Positions 8,369 through 16,665 of a stretch of DNA of 57,193 nucleotides are shown here, in pieces. The notes beneath the pieces are model-generated. The model ran no database searches. It saw only the letters and a list, made by a program, of their open reading frames with translations, and was not told the origin of the DNA. Made by a program: the position numbers and the translations under genes. Source of the stretch: Sphingomonadaceae bacterium 3R27E2-A. Lineage in GTDB: Bacteria; Pseudomonadota; Alphaproteobacteria; Sphingomonadales; Sphingomonadaceae. Each line of letters begins with the position of its first letter. The first letter of the stretch is position 1. The stretch covers positions 1 to 57,193 of the forward strand of contig SCNT01000031.1 of assembly GCA_005503165.1 (NCBI GenBank). The letters run 5' to 3'.

Positions 8369-8518
8369 TTTCGCGCAAAGATGCAAGGACACGAAGATGT
8401 TGCGATTGCCGCGAAGCGGCTCTTCTCCTGTTGACGCCGCATCAATCGCGACGTCGGATGAGTGAGGGGCCTATCGGCCCAAGCCGGCCTCTTCGTGTCT
8501 TTGCGTCTTCGCGCGAAA
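8369..8518. repeat. Inverted-repeat element (family C) between EamA and tsaC
   Basis: Arms 8369-8396 and 8491-8518 are reverse complements at 25 of 28 positions; the arm reads TTTCGCGCAAAGATGC continuing to ACACGAAG. The interior contains a small hairpin GGGCC-TATC-GGCCC. The element ends a few bases after the EamA stop and a few bases before the convergent tsaC stop, so it could also act as a bidirectional terminator or transcript stabiliser. The sequence has no coding potential I can support. Confidence 0.8.
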
Positions 8519-8524
8519 CAAGAA

Positions 8525-9472
8525 TCACACCGCGGCGCGCGAAAGCCGGTCGTTGATCGCTGCCCCCAGCCCTTCTTGCGGAATCGCCGCCACCGCGATC
8601 TTGGTCTTCGCGCTCGCCGCCCCTGCGTGCAGCGCATCGAACAGCCGCGCCGCCGCCTCGGTCAGATCGCCCGCGGCGCTCAGCTGGTAATCGCCCAAGA
8701 CCTGGCAAAAACCGATCCCAAATTCGTCCGGTGCAAAGCCGTCCGCCCCCAGGCGCACCGGCTTGCCCGGCGCATAATGGCTCGCAAGCATCCCCGGCGC
8801 GACGATCTCGGAACCCGCGACCCCGGTCACCGCCAGTCCCGAAGCCTCGGCCAACATGTCAGCCGTCACCGGCCCCGGCCGCAGCACCTCGACCGCGCCG
8901 TCCTTCACCCGCACGATCGTCGATTCGACCCCCGCGCTCGTCGGCCCATCGTCGATCACCAGCGCGATCCGTCCCTCCAAGGTCGCGAGCACATGCTCCG
9001 CCCTGGTCGGGCTCACCCCACCGCTCGCATTGGCGCTCGGCGCCGCCAGCGGCGCACCACTCTCCGCCAGCAACGCCTGCATCGCGCGGTGCCCCGGCAC
9101 CCTCAGCGCGATCGTATCGAGCCCCGCCGTCGCGATGCTCGCCACCGGGCAATCGGCGGTGCGTGGCACCACCAAGGTCAGCGGCCCCGGCCAGAAATGC
9201 TTCGCCAAGGCGCGCTCGACCTCGCCGAAAACCCCCAGCTTTTCCGCCGCTTCCAGCCCCGGCACATGCACGATCAGCGGATTGAAATCGGGCCGGCCCT
9301 TCGCCGCATAGATCCGCGCCACCGCCGCGGCGTTGCGCGCATCGGCGGCGAGCCCGTAAACCGTCTCGGTCGGCACCACGACGGGTTGACCCGCCGCGAT
9401 CAGCCCCGCCGCTTCGCTAATAGCTGCGCGATCGAATTGCTGGACAATTGTCATCTTGGTGCCATCGGCCAT
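8525..9472 (-). CDS. tsaC: L-threonylcarbamoyladenylate synthase (Sua5/YrdC/TsaC type)
   Basis: The 315-residue protein makes threonylcarbamoyl-AMP from threonine, bicarbonate and ATP for the t6A modification of ANN-decoding tRNAs. The YrdC domain (about residues 15-205) shows PTETVYGLAADA, KGRPDFNPL and the SANASGG nucleotide-binding signature. The remaining 110 residues form the Sua5 domain, so this is the long form rather than short TsaC. A start six codons later (9454) is possible because no clear Shine-Dalgarno decides the matter. It is divergent from the acyl-CoA dehydrogenase gene. Confidence 0.93.
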   Translation of the reverse strand: MADGTKMTIVQQFDRAAISEAAGLIAAGQPVVVPTETVYGLAADARNAAAVARIYAAKGRPDFNPLIVHVPGLEAAEKLGVFGEVERALAKHFWPGPLTLVVPRTADCPVASIATAGLDTIALRVPGHRAMQALLAESGAPLAAPSANASGGVSPTRAEHVLATLEGRIALVIDDGPTSAGVESTIVRVKDGAVEVLRPGPVTADMLAEASGLAVTGVAGSEIVAPGMLASHYAPGKPVRLGADGFAPDEFGIGFCQVLGDYQLSAAGDLTEAAARLFDALHAGAASAKTKIAVAAIPQEGLGAAINDRLSRAAV

Positions 9473-9525
9473 GCCGCGCTATAGCGCCGCTGCCCTTGGA
9501 ATCATCAATAAAGTCGGGACACCCA

Positions 9526-11259
9526 ATGACCTATACGCCGCCGACCACCGAGCAACTCTTCGTCCTCGACCATATCGCGCGGATCGACGCGATGGCGCAG
9601 CACGAGCGTTTCGCCGACGCGACCCCCGACATGGTCGAGGCGATCGTCACCGGCATCGGCGAATTCGCGGCCGAGGTCTACGCGCCATTGAACCGCGTCG
9701 GCGACGTCAACAACCCCAAATGGGCGGACGGCAAGGTCACCATGCCGCCGGGCTTCAAGGAAGCGTACCAACAGTTCGTCGACGCCGGCTGGGGCAGCAT
9801 CGACGGCCCCACCGAATACGGCGGCCAGGGCCTGCCCTTCACCCTTGCGGCGGTGATCATCGAGGCGCTCGGCACCGCCGACATGGGCTTCACCCTCTGC
9901 AACATCCTGACCCCCGGCGCGATCCATGCGCTGATGGCATACGGCACCGAGGAACAGCGCCGGACCTGGCTTCCCAAGCTCGTGTCGGGCGCGTGGAACG
10001 GCACGATGAACCTCACCGAGCCCGCCGCGGGAAGCGATGTCGGCGCGCTGCGCTCGACCGCCGAAAAACTGACCGAAGGCGAGCACGCCGGCCTCTACCG
10101 CATCAAGGGCCAGAAGATTTTCATCACCTTCGGCGAGCACGATCTCACCGACAATATCGTCCACCTCGTCCTCGCGCGCACCCCCGGCGCGCCCGACGGA
10201 ACGCGCGGCATCTCACTTTTCCTCGTCCCCAAATATCGCCTCGACGCCGCGGGCAATCCGACGATCCCCAACGGCGTCCACTGCGCCTCGATCGAACACA
10301 AGCTCGGCATTCACGGCTCGCCCACCGCGGTGATGGTCTATGGCGAAAACGAGGACTGCCTCGGTGAAATCGTCGGCGACGAAATGGGCGGCATGCGCGC
10401 GATGTTCGTGATGATGAACAACGCGCGCCTGATGGTGGGCTGCCAGGGCGTCCAGATCGCCGAGCGCGCGACGCAGCAGGCGCAGGCTTTCGCCGCCGAG
10501 CGCATCCAGTCGTCGCTCGCGGGCTCGCCCGACCGCACCCCCGTCCCGATCGACCGGCACCCCGACGTCCGCCGCATGCTATGGCGGATGCGCGCCCAGA
10601 CCGAGGCCGCGCGCGCGCTCATCTATTACGCCGCCGCCCAGACCGATTTCGGCAAATTGGGCGACGAAGCCGCCGCTATGCGCGCCGAGGTACTGATCCC
10701 GCTCGCCAAGGCGCACGCCACCGACATCGGCTGCGAGGTCGCCAGCCTCGGCATCCAGGTTCATGGCGGCATGGGTTTCATCGAGGAAACCGGCGCCGCG
10801 CAACATTATCGCGACGCCCGCATCGCCCCGATCTACGAGGGCACCAACGGCATCCAGGCGGCCGATCTCGTCGGGCGCAAGCTCGGCATGGCGGGCGGCG
10901 ACCTCGTCCGCGGCCTGATCGACGATATCGCGCATGGCGCGACCGATTTCCCCGAGTTGCAGCAGCTCGTCGACGCGTGCCGCGCGGTCACCGACTGGAT
11001 GGTGAACGCCCCCACCGGCGACCGCCTAGCGGGCAGCTACCCCTATCTCACCATGCTCGCCACCGCCACATGTGGCTGGCTGATGGCGCTCCAGCACAAG
11101 GCAGCGAAAACCGCGCTCGACGAAGGCAATGGCGACGCCGCCTTCCTCGAAGCGAAGATCGCCTCGACGCGCTTCTATCTGCACCAGATCGTGCCCGCCG
11201 CCACCGGCCTCGCGCCGTCGGCGCTGGCGGGCGACGCAGCGCTCCCCGCCTTCGCCTGA
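9526..11259 (+). CDS. Acyl-CoA dehydrogenase, long form
   Basis: This 577-residue flavoprotein belongs to the long bacterial acyl-CoA dehydrogenases that carry a C-terminal extension after the usual 400-residue core. Visible features are the substrate/FAD region MNLTEPAAGSDVG, the turn GQKIFITFGEHD, the HGGMGF loop and the family signature IAPIYEGTNGIQAADL. It should oxidise an acyl-CoA to the trans-2-enoyl-CoA and pass electrons to ETF. The start at 9526 gives the normal N-terminal helix MTYTPPTTEQL; upstream codons are unrelated. No other beta-oxidation gene is adjacent. Confidence 0.92.
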   Translation: MTYTPPTTEQLFVLDHIARIDAMAQHERFADATPDMVEAIVTGIGEFAAEVYAPLNRVGDVNNPKWADGKVTMPPGFKEAYQQFVDAGWGSIDGPTEYGGQGLPFTLAAVIIEALGTADMGFTLCNILTPGAIHALMAYGTEEQRRTWLPKLVSGAWNGTMNLTEPAAGSDVGALRSTAEKLTEGEHAGLYRIKGQKIFITFGEHDLTDNIVHLVLARTPGAPDGTRGISLFLVPKYRLDAAGNPTIPNGVHCASIEHKLGIHGSPTAVMVYGENEDCLGEIVGDEMGGMRAMFVMMNNARLMVGCQGVQIAERATQQAQAFAAERIQSSLAGSPDRTPVPIDRHPDVRRMLWRMRAQTEAARALIYYAAAQTDFGKLGDEAAAMRAEVLIPLAKAHATDIGCEVASLGIQVHGGMGFIEETGAAQHYRDARIAPIYEGTNGIQAADLVGRKLGMAGGDLVRGLIDDIAHGATDFPELQQLVDACRAVTDWMVNAPTGDRLAGSYPYLTMLATATCGWLMALQHKAAKTALDEGNGDAAFLEAKIASTRFYLHQIVPAATGLAPSALAGDAALPAFA

Positions 11260-11353
11260 GAGCCCCCGAAAACCGCAAGCTTTTCTTCATGATTAACGCG
11301 ATGATAACCATCGCGGACTAGGCACGTGCGGTAACCGCTGGAGACGTGCGCGC

Positions 11354-13645
11354 GTGCCATTGATAGTCAACAGGATGATCGTCAGCTGGCGCACGCTCGG
11401 GCTTGCGCTGCTGCTCAGCATCATCGTGGGCATTTCTGGCGCCGGCGAGGTTCCCGACCGGATGATCGCGATGGCAACCAGCCGCCTCGGCGACCGCCCG
11501 GTTTCGGGCGATATCGTCATCGTCGCGCTCGACGACCGCACGCTCGGCCAGACGCCCGGGGGCGAATTTTCGATGACCCAATATGGCGAGGTCGTGAGCG
11601 CGATCGACAAGGCCGGCGCGAAGCGCGTGTTCCTCGATTTCTATTTCGACCGCCGCGAATCCGACCCCGATTTCTCGAAACTGACCGAGGCCGTCCGCAA
11701 GCTGGGGGACCGCGCCGTGCTCGCGGTCGCGACCAAGTCGATGCCCGGCACGGATCGCAGCCGCTCGATCTTCCCCAACCCAGCCTTCGGCGAACAGGCG
11801 CAGCTCGCGAGCATCGCCTGGGATTACGAGTTCTGGCAGGTCTGGAACGTCCCGATCACCTATCTCGCCGACGGCCGCAAGCTCCCCAGCTTCGCCTCGC
11901 TGCTCGCCGACAAGCGATCGTCCGAACCCAAGACCTTCCGCCTCGATTTCTCCTACGACACCGGCAGCATTCCGCAATATGGCGCCGCCGATCTGCTCGC
12001 GGGGCGCGTCGGCGCGGCGCAGCTGAAGGGCAAAGACGTCATCTTCGCCCCCACCGCCTCGACCTTTCAGGACGCGCATTATCTACCCGGTCACGACCTC
12101 GTGCCGGGCGCCTATATCCATCTGATCGGCGGCGAGACCCTGAAGCGCGGCAATCCGGTCGACATCGGCTGGATGCCGGCGCTCGCGCTGATGGCGCTCA
12201 CCCTCTTCACCGCGCTGCTGCCGCGTTTCCAGCGCTGGTATGCGCCGACTGCGATCGCTGCGGTGGGTGTCGCGGTTGTCGGCAAGGTGCTGCTCGCGAC
12301 GCTGCTGGTCACCAGTTCGATCGGCGCCGCGCTCTTCTTCGTGGCCGCGGTCAGCGCCAATGTATCGCGCAAGCGGCGCCGCGCCTCGGCGCAGCGCGAA
12401 AATCCGGTCTCGGGCCTCCCCAATTTCGAGGCTCTACGCGGCCAAGCGGCCTTCGGCAGCGCCACGGTCATCGCCGCCAAATTGGTCAACTTCGAGGATT
12501 TGGCGGCGTTCCTCCCCGGCCAGGGCAGCCAGCAACTCGTCGACCAGGTGGCGCGCCGCCTGACGCTGGCCTGCCACGGCACCCAGCTCCACCACGATCT
12601 CGACGGGACTTTCGCCTGGCTCGTGCCCTATTATCAGCACAGCCAGATCGAGGGGCATCTCGCCGGGCTCGCCGCGCTGTTCAATGCGCCGCTGACGATT
12701 GGCGAGCTGCGCGTCGACGTCGCGATCGCCTTCGGGGTCAACGACGAGTTCGAGGGTTCGAACGCACAGCGCCTCGCCGCGGCGCTCGTCGCCGCCGAAC
12801 GCGCGATCCGCACCCGTGCCCTCTGGACGAAATATTCGCCGAGGCAGAAGGAAGACGCCGGCTGGCAATTGAGCTTCCACTCGCAGCTCGAGGACGCGCT
12901 CACCGGCGGCGACATCTGGGTCGCCTTCCAACCGCAGTACGACATCCGCAGCCGCGCGCTCGTCGGGGTCGAGGCGCTCGCACGCTGGACGCATCCGACG
13001 CGCGGGCCGATCCCGCCCGACGAATTCATCGTCCAGGCCGAAAAGAGCCAGGACATCTATCGCCTCACCCTGTTCGTGATGGATCAGGCGATCCGTTCGG
13101 CCGCGCAGCTGCAGGACCGCGGGCTCAAGATCCACATGTCGGTGAACCTGTCTGCGACCCTGCTCGACCACGCCGACCTCGTCGGCACGATCCGCGTAAT
13201 GTTGACCGCGCACCATTTGCCGCCCGAGCTGCTGACGATCGAAATCACCGAAACCGCACAGATCGAAAACAGCCGCCAGGCGCGCCAGACCCTCGCGCAG
13301 CTCCGCCGCGCGGGCATCCGGCTGTCGATCGACGACTATGGCACCGGGCAGTCGAACCTCGAATATCTCACCGAGATCGAGGCCGACGAAATCAAGATCG
13401 ACAAGCGCTTTGTGATGACCATGCGCGATTCGCAGCGGAACTTCGAAGTGGTCAAGTCCACGATCGACCTGGCCCACCGCCTGGGCGCCGTCGCGGTCGC
13501 CGAGGGCATTGAGGATGCCCCGACAATGGCATTGCTCGAAGAGCTGGGCTGCGATGTCGGGCAGGGTTATCACCTTGGCAAGCCACAACTATTTTCTGAA
13601 CTCGCCGCCTCGATCAGCGCCTCACCGCACAGCCGCACCGCCTGA
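11354..13645 (+). CDS. CHASE2-EAL cyclic-di-GMP phosphodiesterase with degenerate GGDEF
   Basis: The 763-residue membrane sensor has an N-terminal membrane helix, a periplasmic CHASE2 domain (about residues 30-270), a cluster of hydrophobic helices (about 275-340), a degenerate GGDEF domain (begins NPVSGLPNFEAL; the signature is replaced by DGTFAWL) and a C-terminal EAL domain. EAL residues needed for hydrolysis look intact: GVEALARW, SVNLSAT, EITETAQIE, IDDYGTG, EIKIDKRF, AEGIED and QGYHLGKP. I infer active c-di-GMP hydrolysis controlled by an extracytoplasmic signal. The start is GTG at 11354 with GGAGA upstream. No operon partners. Confidence 0.9.
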   Translation: MPLIVNRMIVSWRTLGLALLLSIIVGISGAGEVPDRMIAMATSRLGDRPVSGDIVIVALDDRTLGQTPGGEFSMTQYGEVVSAIDKAGAKRVFLDFYFDRRESDPDFSKLTEAVRKLGDRAVLAVATKSMPGTDRSRSIFPNPAFGEQAQLASIAWDYEFWQVWNVPITYLADGRKLPSFASLLADKRSSEPKTFRLDFSYDTGSIPQYGAADLLAGRVGAAQLKGKDVIFAPTASTFQDAHYLPGHDLVPGAYIHLIGGETLKRGNPVDIGWMPALALMALTLFTALLPRFQRWYAPTAIAAVGVAVVGKVLLATLLVTSSIGAALFFVAAVSANVSRKRRRASAQRENPVSGLPNFEALRGQAAFGSATVIAAKLVNFEDLAAFLPGQGSQQLVDQVARRLTLACHGTQLHHDLDGTFAWLVPYYQHSQIEGHLAGLAALFNAPLTIGELRVDVAIAFGVNDEFEGSNAQRLAAALVAAERAIRTRALWTKYSPRQKEDAGWQLSFHSQLEDALTGGDIWVAFQPQYDIRSRALVGVEALARWTHPTRGPIPPDEFIVQAEKSQDIYRLTLFVMDQAIRSAAQLQDRGLKIHMSVNLSATLLDHADLVGTIRVMLTAHHLPPELLTIEITETAQIENSRQARQTLAQLRRAGIRLSIDDYGTGQSNLEYLTEIEADEIKIDKRFVMTMRDSQRNFEVVKSTIDLAHRLGAVAVAEGIEDAPTMALLEELGCDVGQGYHLGKPQLFSELAASISASPHSRTA

Positions 13646-13722
13646 TCGTTACCAAAATGGTAATAAAGTTAGTTAAGACTCGATTTACCACGCCTGTTAG
13701 GGTATATGCTCCGTTAACTGCT

Positions 13723-13742
13723 CTGCATGGGCAGTCATGCAG
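13723..13742 (+). promoter_or_regulatory. Hairpin in the leader of the 20-codon small ORF
   Basis: CTGCATG (13723-13729) pairs with CATGCAG (13736-13742) around the six-base loop GGCAGT. It lies in the presumed 5' leader, 8 bases before the Shine-Dalgarno of the small ORF at 13763. An AT-rich stretch upstream (13661-13709) includes TATATG, a plausible -10 box. The hairpin may regulate translation or be part of a small RNA; that is inference. Confidence 0.5.
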
Positions 13743-13762
13743 TTGCATCTAGGAGACGTCCG

Positions 13763-13825
13763 ATGGGTTGGTTTTGGCGTTGGATGGGCGGCGGCGGCAC
13801 CGGTAGCGGTGGCGGTCAGGCCTGA
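13763..13825 (+). CDS. Putative 20-residue Trp/Gly-rich small protein
   Basis: A 20-codon ORF encodes MGWFWRWMGGGGTGSGGGQA. It has AGGAG seven bases before the ATG, and a strong intrinsic terminator 17 bases after its stop, so it looks like a self-contained, one-gene transcript of roughly 120-180 bases. The N-terminus has three tryptophans alternating with other residues (positions 3, 5, 7) and the rest is a glycine-rich tail. I do not recognise a family. It is too short for a helix-spanning membrane protein but could sit at a membrane surface. Alternatives are a small RNA with chance coding potential, or a leader peptide, though no gene follows before the terminator. Confidence 0.55.
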   Translation: MGWFWRWMGGGGTGSGGGQA

Positions 13826-13842
13826 TCCGAAAACATATAGAG

Positions 13843-13873
13843 AAAGGGCCTCGGCATAGCCGGGGCCTTTTTT
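13843..13873 (+). terminator. Intrinsic terminator after the small ORF
   Basis: AAAGGGCCTCGGC (13843-13855) pairs with GCCGGGGCCTTTT (13859-13871) around the loop ATA, a 13-bp stem with two G-T pairs, followed by a run of six Ts (13868-13873). It is a textbook Rho-independent terminator in the plus direction and shows that the small ORF region is transcribed as a unit. Confidence 0.9.
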
Positions 13874-14018
13874 CATTTGGGGATAGGGAAAGCCCAAATC
13901 GGCAAATCGAACATCCGTCGATCCGCGTCATTCCTGATGGCGGCGGAGACCGCATGTCTTATGGCATCGAGGGAGATGCGCGGGGCATTCCCCCGCAGGA
14001 CGCGCTTGCATCACCGGC

Positions 14019-14093
14019 TGGCTGGGGCGGCAGGATTCGAACCTGCGCATGGCGGTACCAAAAACCGCTGCCTTACCGCTTGGCTACGCCCCA
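14019..14093 (-). tRNA. tRNA-Gln (anticodon TTG)
   Basis: The reverse complement folds as a 75-base tRNA including encoded CCA: acceptor TGGGGCG pairs with CGCCCCA, the D-arm region is AGCCAAGCGGTAAGGC, the anticodon stem GCGGT/ACCGC closes a loop TTTTGGT with anticodon TTG, and the T-arm contains GGTTCGAATCC. The sequence is close to the E. coli tRNA-Gln pattern. It reads CAA, and CAG by wobble. A promoter is visible just upstream (14112-14139). Confidence 0.97.
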
Positions 14094-14111
14094 ACGGCCG
14101 ATGCGAGCGCG

Positions 14112-14139
14112 TCTATAGCGCTCGGCGCATGAATGGCAA
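14112..14139 (-). promoter_or_regulatory. Sigma-70-type promoter of tRNA-Gln
   Basis: On the minus strand TTGCCA (14139-14134) and TATAGA (14117-14112) are separated by 16 bases. Transcription would start about 12 bases before the mature tRNA 5' end at 14093. The fit to the consensus and the position are good; no experimental data. Confidence 0.7.
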
Positions 14140-14148
14140 GTTGCGCTC

Positions 14149-15234
14149 TCAGAGCCGCGTGACCCAGCCGTGCGGGTCGGCGGCGCGGCCGCGCTGGATA
14201 TCGACCAGCTTGTCCTTGAGCATGGCAGTGACCTGCCCGGGGCCGCCCGCGCCGATCGTGAAGCTGCTCGTCCCGCGCGTCACCTTGCCGACCGGGGTCA
14301 CCACGGCGGCGGTGCCGCAGGCGAAGCTTTCGGTGAGCTTGCCGCTCTCCGCATCGGCCTGCCACTGGTCGATCGCATAAGGCTCCTCGCGCACCGTCAG
14401 TCTGGCATCGCGAGCGAGCGTAATGATTGCGTCGCGCGTGATGCCGGGCAGGATCGTTCCGGTCAGCGGCGGCGTCACGATGCTGCCGTCGTCGAACACG
14501 AAGAACATGTTCATGCCGCCCAGTTCCTCGATCCAGCGATGCTCGGCGGCGTCGAGGAAGACGACCTGGTCGTGCCCCTTGGCGATTGCCTCGCGCTGCG
14601 CGACGAGGCTCGCGGCATAATTGCCGCCGCATTTGGCGGCGCCCGTGCCGCCAGGCGCGGCGCGGGTGTAGTCTTCCGACACCCAGAGCGAGATCGCCGG
14701 GGCGCCCGACTTGAAATAATTGCCGACGGGCGAGGTGATGACGAGGAAGTGATATTCGGCGGCAGGCTTGACGCCGAGGAACACCTCGCTCGCGAACATG
14801 AAGGGGCGCAGATACAGGGCGCCGCCGTCGACCGGCGGGAACCAGTGCGCGTCGGCGGCGACCGCCTCCTTCACCGCGGCGATAAACAGTTCCTCGGGCA
14901 GTTCGGCCATAGCCATGCGGCGCGCGCTGGCGTTGAAGCGCGCGGCGTTCGCCTCGACGCGGAACAGCGCCATCGACCCGTCGTCGAGCCGGTACGCTTT
15001 CAGTCCCTCGAAGATTTCCTGCGCATAATGAAGCACCGCAGTCGCGGGATCGAGCGTCAGCGGCCCGCGCGGCATGACCTGCGCGTCGTGCCAGCCCTTC
15101 TCCTCCGAATAGCGGATCGAGACCATATGGTCGGTGAAGACGCGGCCGAACGCCGGGTCCGCAATCGCCGCCGCGCGTACCTCGTCCGCGACCTTGTTCG
15201 GGTGCGGCAGGTGGGTAAAGGCGGATGCGGACAT
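14149..15234 (-). CDS. ilvE: Branched-chain amino acid aminotransferase
   Basis: The 361-residue class IV PLP aminotransferase interconverts branched-chain amino acids and their 2-oxo acids with glutamate/2-oxoglutarate. It is the long BCAT form. The PLP lysine is Lys201 in AAKCGGNYA; other family segments are YAQEIFEGLKAYR, YLRPFMFASE, ELGGMNMFFVF and the phosphate-binding GTAAVVTPVG. The start at 15234 gives the standard length. It is divergent from a MarR-family regulator 79 bases away, which makes cross-regulation possible but not shown. The tRNA-Gln gene lies downstream on the same strand, with its own promoter. Confidence 0.95.
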   Translation of the reverse strand: MSASAFTHLPHPNKVADEVRAAAIADPAFGRVFTDHMVSIRYSEEKGWHDAQVMPRGPLTLDPATAVLHYAQEIFEGLKAYRLDDGSMALFRVEANAARFNASARRMAMAELPEELFIAAVKEAVAADAHWFPPVDGGALYLRPFMFASEVFLGVKPAAEYHFLVITSPVGNYFKSGAPAISLWVSEDYTRAAPGGTGAAKCGGNYAASLVAQREAIAKGHDQVVFLDAAEHRWIEELGGMNMFFVFDDGSIVTPPLTGTILPGITRDAIITLARDARLTVREEPYAIDQWQADAESGKLTESFACGTAAVVTPVGKVTRGTSSFTIGAGGPGQVTAMLKDKLVDIQRGRAADPHGWVTRL

Positions 15235-15313
15235 GCGATAGGCCTACTCGGTCTGGGAGTGGATGACGCGCGCCTCTTGCCAAAGCCGGGCGCGACGCGC
15301 AACGGTAGTGACT

Positions 15314-15823
15314 ATGCAGAACGATAATTTTCTTTCACAGGTGCCCGGCGCTTCTGCTCTTTTCTTGCGCGAAGCCGAAGTGCGTCGCGGCATCGAATAT
15401 CTGTTATTCGCCCATGGGTCGCTGTGGCGCGCGGTCGATGCGCGGCTCGCCGAACAGGGGCTCGGCCGCGCGCATTATCGTGCCCTCTACTTCATCGCGC
15501 GCCAGCCCGGGCTAACCATCTCGGACCTGCTCGCGCTGCTCGGCATCACTAAGCAATCGCTGGGGCGCGTGGTGAAGGATCTCGAGGCGCGCGCCATGCT
15601 CGCGACGCGGCCGGGCAACCGCGACCGGCGGCAGAAGGAACTGCGGCTGACCGAGGAAGGCCGCGCCGTCGAGGCGGCGGTCTTCGCGCTGATGCGCGAC
15701 GCGATGAGCCGCGCCTATACCCAGGCGGGCCAGGCCGCGGTGACCGGGTTCTGGCAGGTCAGCGAGGCGCTGCTGCCCCCGCGCGAACGCGGGCGGGTGG
15801 CCAAACTGGGCAGCGAGACCTAG
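15314..15823 (+). CDS. MarR family transcriptional regulator
   Basis: This 169-residue protein has the MarR winged helix: the recognition region is GLTISDLLALLGITKQSLGRVVKDLEARAMLATRPG (core pieces ITKQSLGRVV and LEARAML), followed by the wing NRDRRQKELRLTEEG. The sphingomonad/rhizobial subgroup with LFAHGSLWRAVDARLAEQGLGRAHYRAL at the N-terminus is similar to LdtR/PecS-like regulators, but the ligand is unknown. The ATG at 15314 is preferred to an upstream in-frame start because homology begins here. Its TAG stop overlaps the proC stop on the opposite strand in a shared CTAG. Confidence 0.9.
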   Translation: MQNDNFLSQVPGASALFLREAEVRRGIEYLLFAHGSLWRAVDARLAEQGLGRAHYRALYFIARQPGLTISDLLALLGITKQSLGRVVKDLEARAMLATRPGNRDRRQKELRLTEEGRAVEAAVFALMRDAMSRAYTQAGQAAVTGFWQVSEALLPPRERGRVAKLGSET

Positions 15824-16650
15824 CTTTCGCCGCGCGCGATATCGGCGAGTTCGCGCCCGCGGTCGCGCGCCGCGCGCAGCACATTGGTCATCAGCGCGAC
15901 GAGCTGGCCGCCTTCATCGAGGATATCGAGCCCCGCCTGCGTCGTGCCGCCCTTGCTCGCGACCTGCGCCACCAGTGCGCCCGGCTTTTCGCCGCTGTCG
16001 GCCAGCAGCGCAGTCGATCCGCCAAAGGTCGCGGTCGCGAGCTTCAGCGCATCCTCGCTCGTCAGGCCCAGCCGCTCGCCCGCCGCGGCATAGGCCTCGA
16101 TAAGGCGAAAAACGAACGCCGGACCACTGCCGGTGAAGGCGGTGACGAGGTCCATCGTCGAATCGTCCTCGAGCGGCACGACCTGTCCCAGCGGCGCCAG
16201 CAAGCCATTGATCGCCGTCACATCGGCGCGGCCGAGGCTCGCGAAAGCCGACACGCCGGCACCGATCCGCGCCGCAAGGTTGGGCAGGATGCGCACCTGC
16301 GCGCGCGCATTCGGGAAACGCGCGACGAGGTCGGTGAGCGACACGCCCGCCAGGATCGAGAGCAGATGGACGTCATCGGCGACCGCGGGGCCGAGTTCGC
16401 CGGCCACCTCGCCGAGCTGTTGCGGCTTCATCCCCAGCATGATCCAGTCGGCGCTCCCGCCCCCCGCCTGCCATTCGGCAAGCGAAGCGTGCTGCGCGAT
16501 GCCCGCGCGCGGCGCGGCCAAAGGATCGACGATCGCGACCTGCGCTGGATCGAGCCCCGCCACCAGCCAGCGGTCGAGCATCGCCCCCGCCATATTGCCG
16601 CATCCGACAAGCAGCAGCCGGCCGGAAAAAGTCCGCAAAGTCTTTGCCAT
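15820..16650 (-). CDS. proC: Pyrroline-5-carboxylate reductase
   Basis: The 276-residue enzyme reduces 1-pyrroline-5-carboxylate to proline with NAD(P)H. The N-terminal Rossmann motif is LLLVGCGNMAGAM; the C-terminal dimerisation domain carries the ProC signature AFTGSGPAFVFRLIEA and QVASKGGTTQAGLD. It follows the phosphatase gene by 15 bases on the same strand, so the two are likely cotranscribed. At its 3' end the stop codon is interlocked with the convergent MarR stop. Confidence 0.95.
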   Translation of the reverse strand: MAKTLRTFSGRLLLVGCGNMAGAMLDRWLVAGLDPAQVAIVDPLAAPRAGIAQHASLAEWQAGGGSADWIMLGMKPQQLGEVAGELGPAVADDVHLLSILAGVSLTDLVARFPNARAQVRILPNLAARIGAGVSAFASLGRADVTAINGLLAPLGQVVPLEDDSTMDLVTAFTGSGPAFVFRLIEAYAAAGERLGLTSEDALKLATATFGGSTALLADSGEKPGALVAQVASKGGTTQAGLDILDEGGQLVALMTNVLRAARDRGRELADIARGES

Positions 16651-16665
16651 CGTTCTACTTCACCC

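Noticed and set aside
13697..13897. A 66-codon frame on the minus strand across the small ORF and its terminator
   Set aside because: It reads through the intrinsic terminator, has no Shine-Dalgarno, and gives a low-complexity product.
13980..13996. GCGGGG-CATTC-CCCCGC hairpin as the tRNA-Gln terminator
   Set aside because: The stem is 6 bp and no T-run follows in the minus direction.
15235..15313. MarR operator controlling ilvE in the divergent gap
   Set aside because: I could not find a convincing palindrome in the 79-base gap, so divergent regulation is only a possibility.
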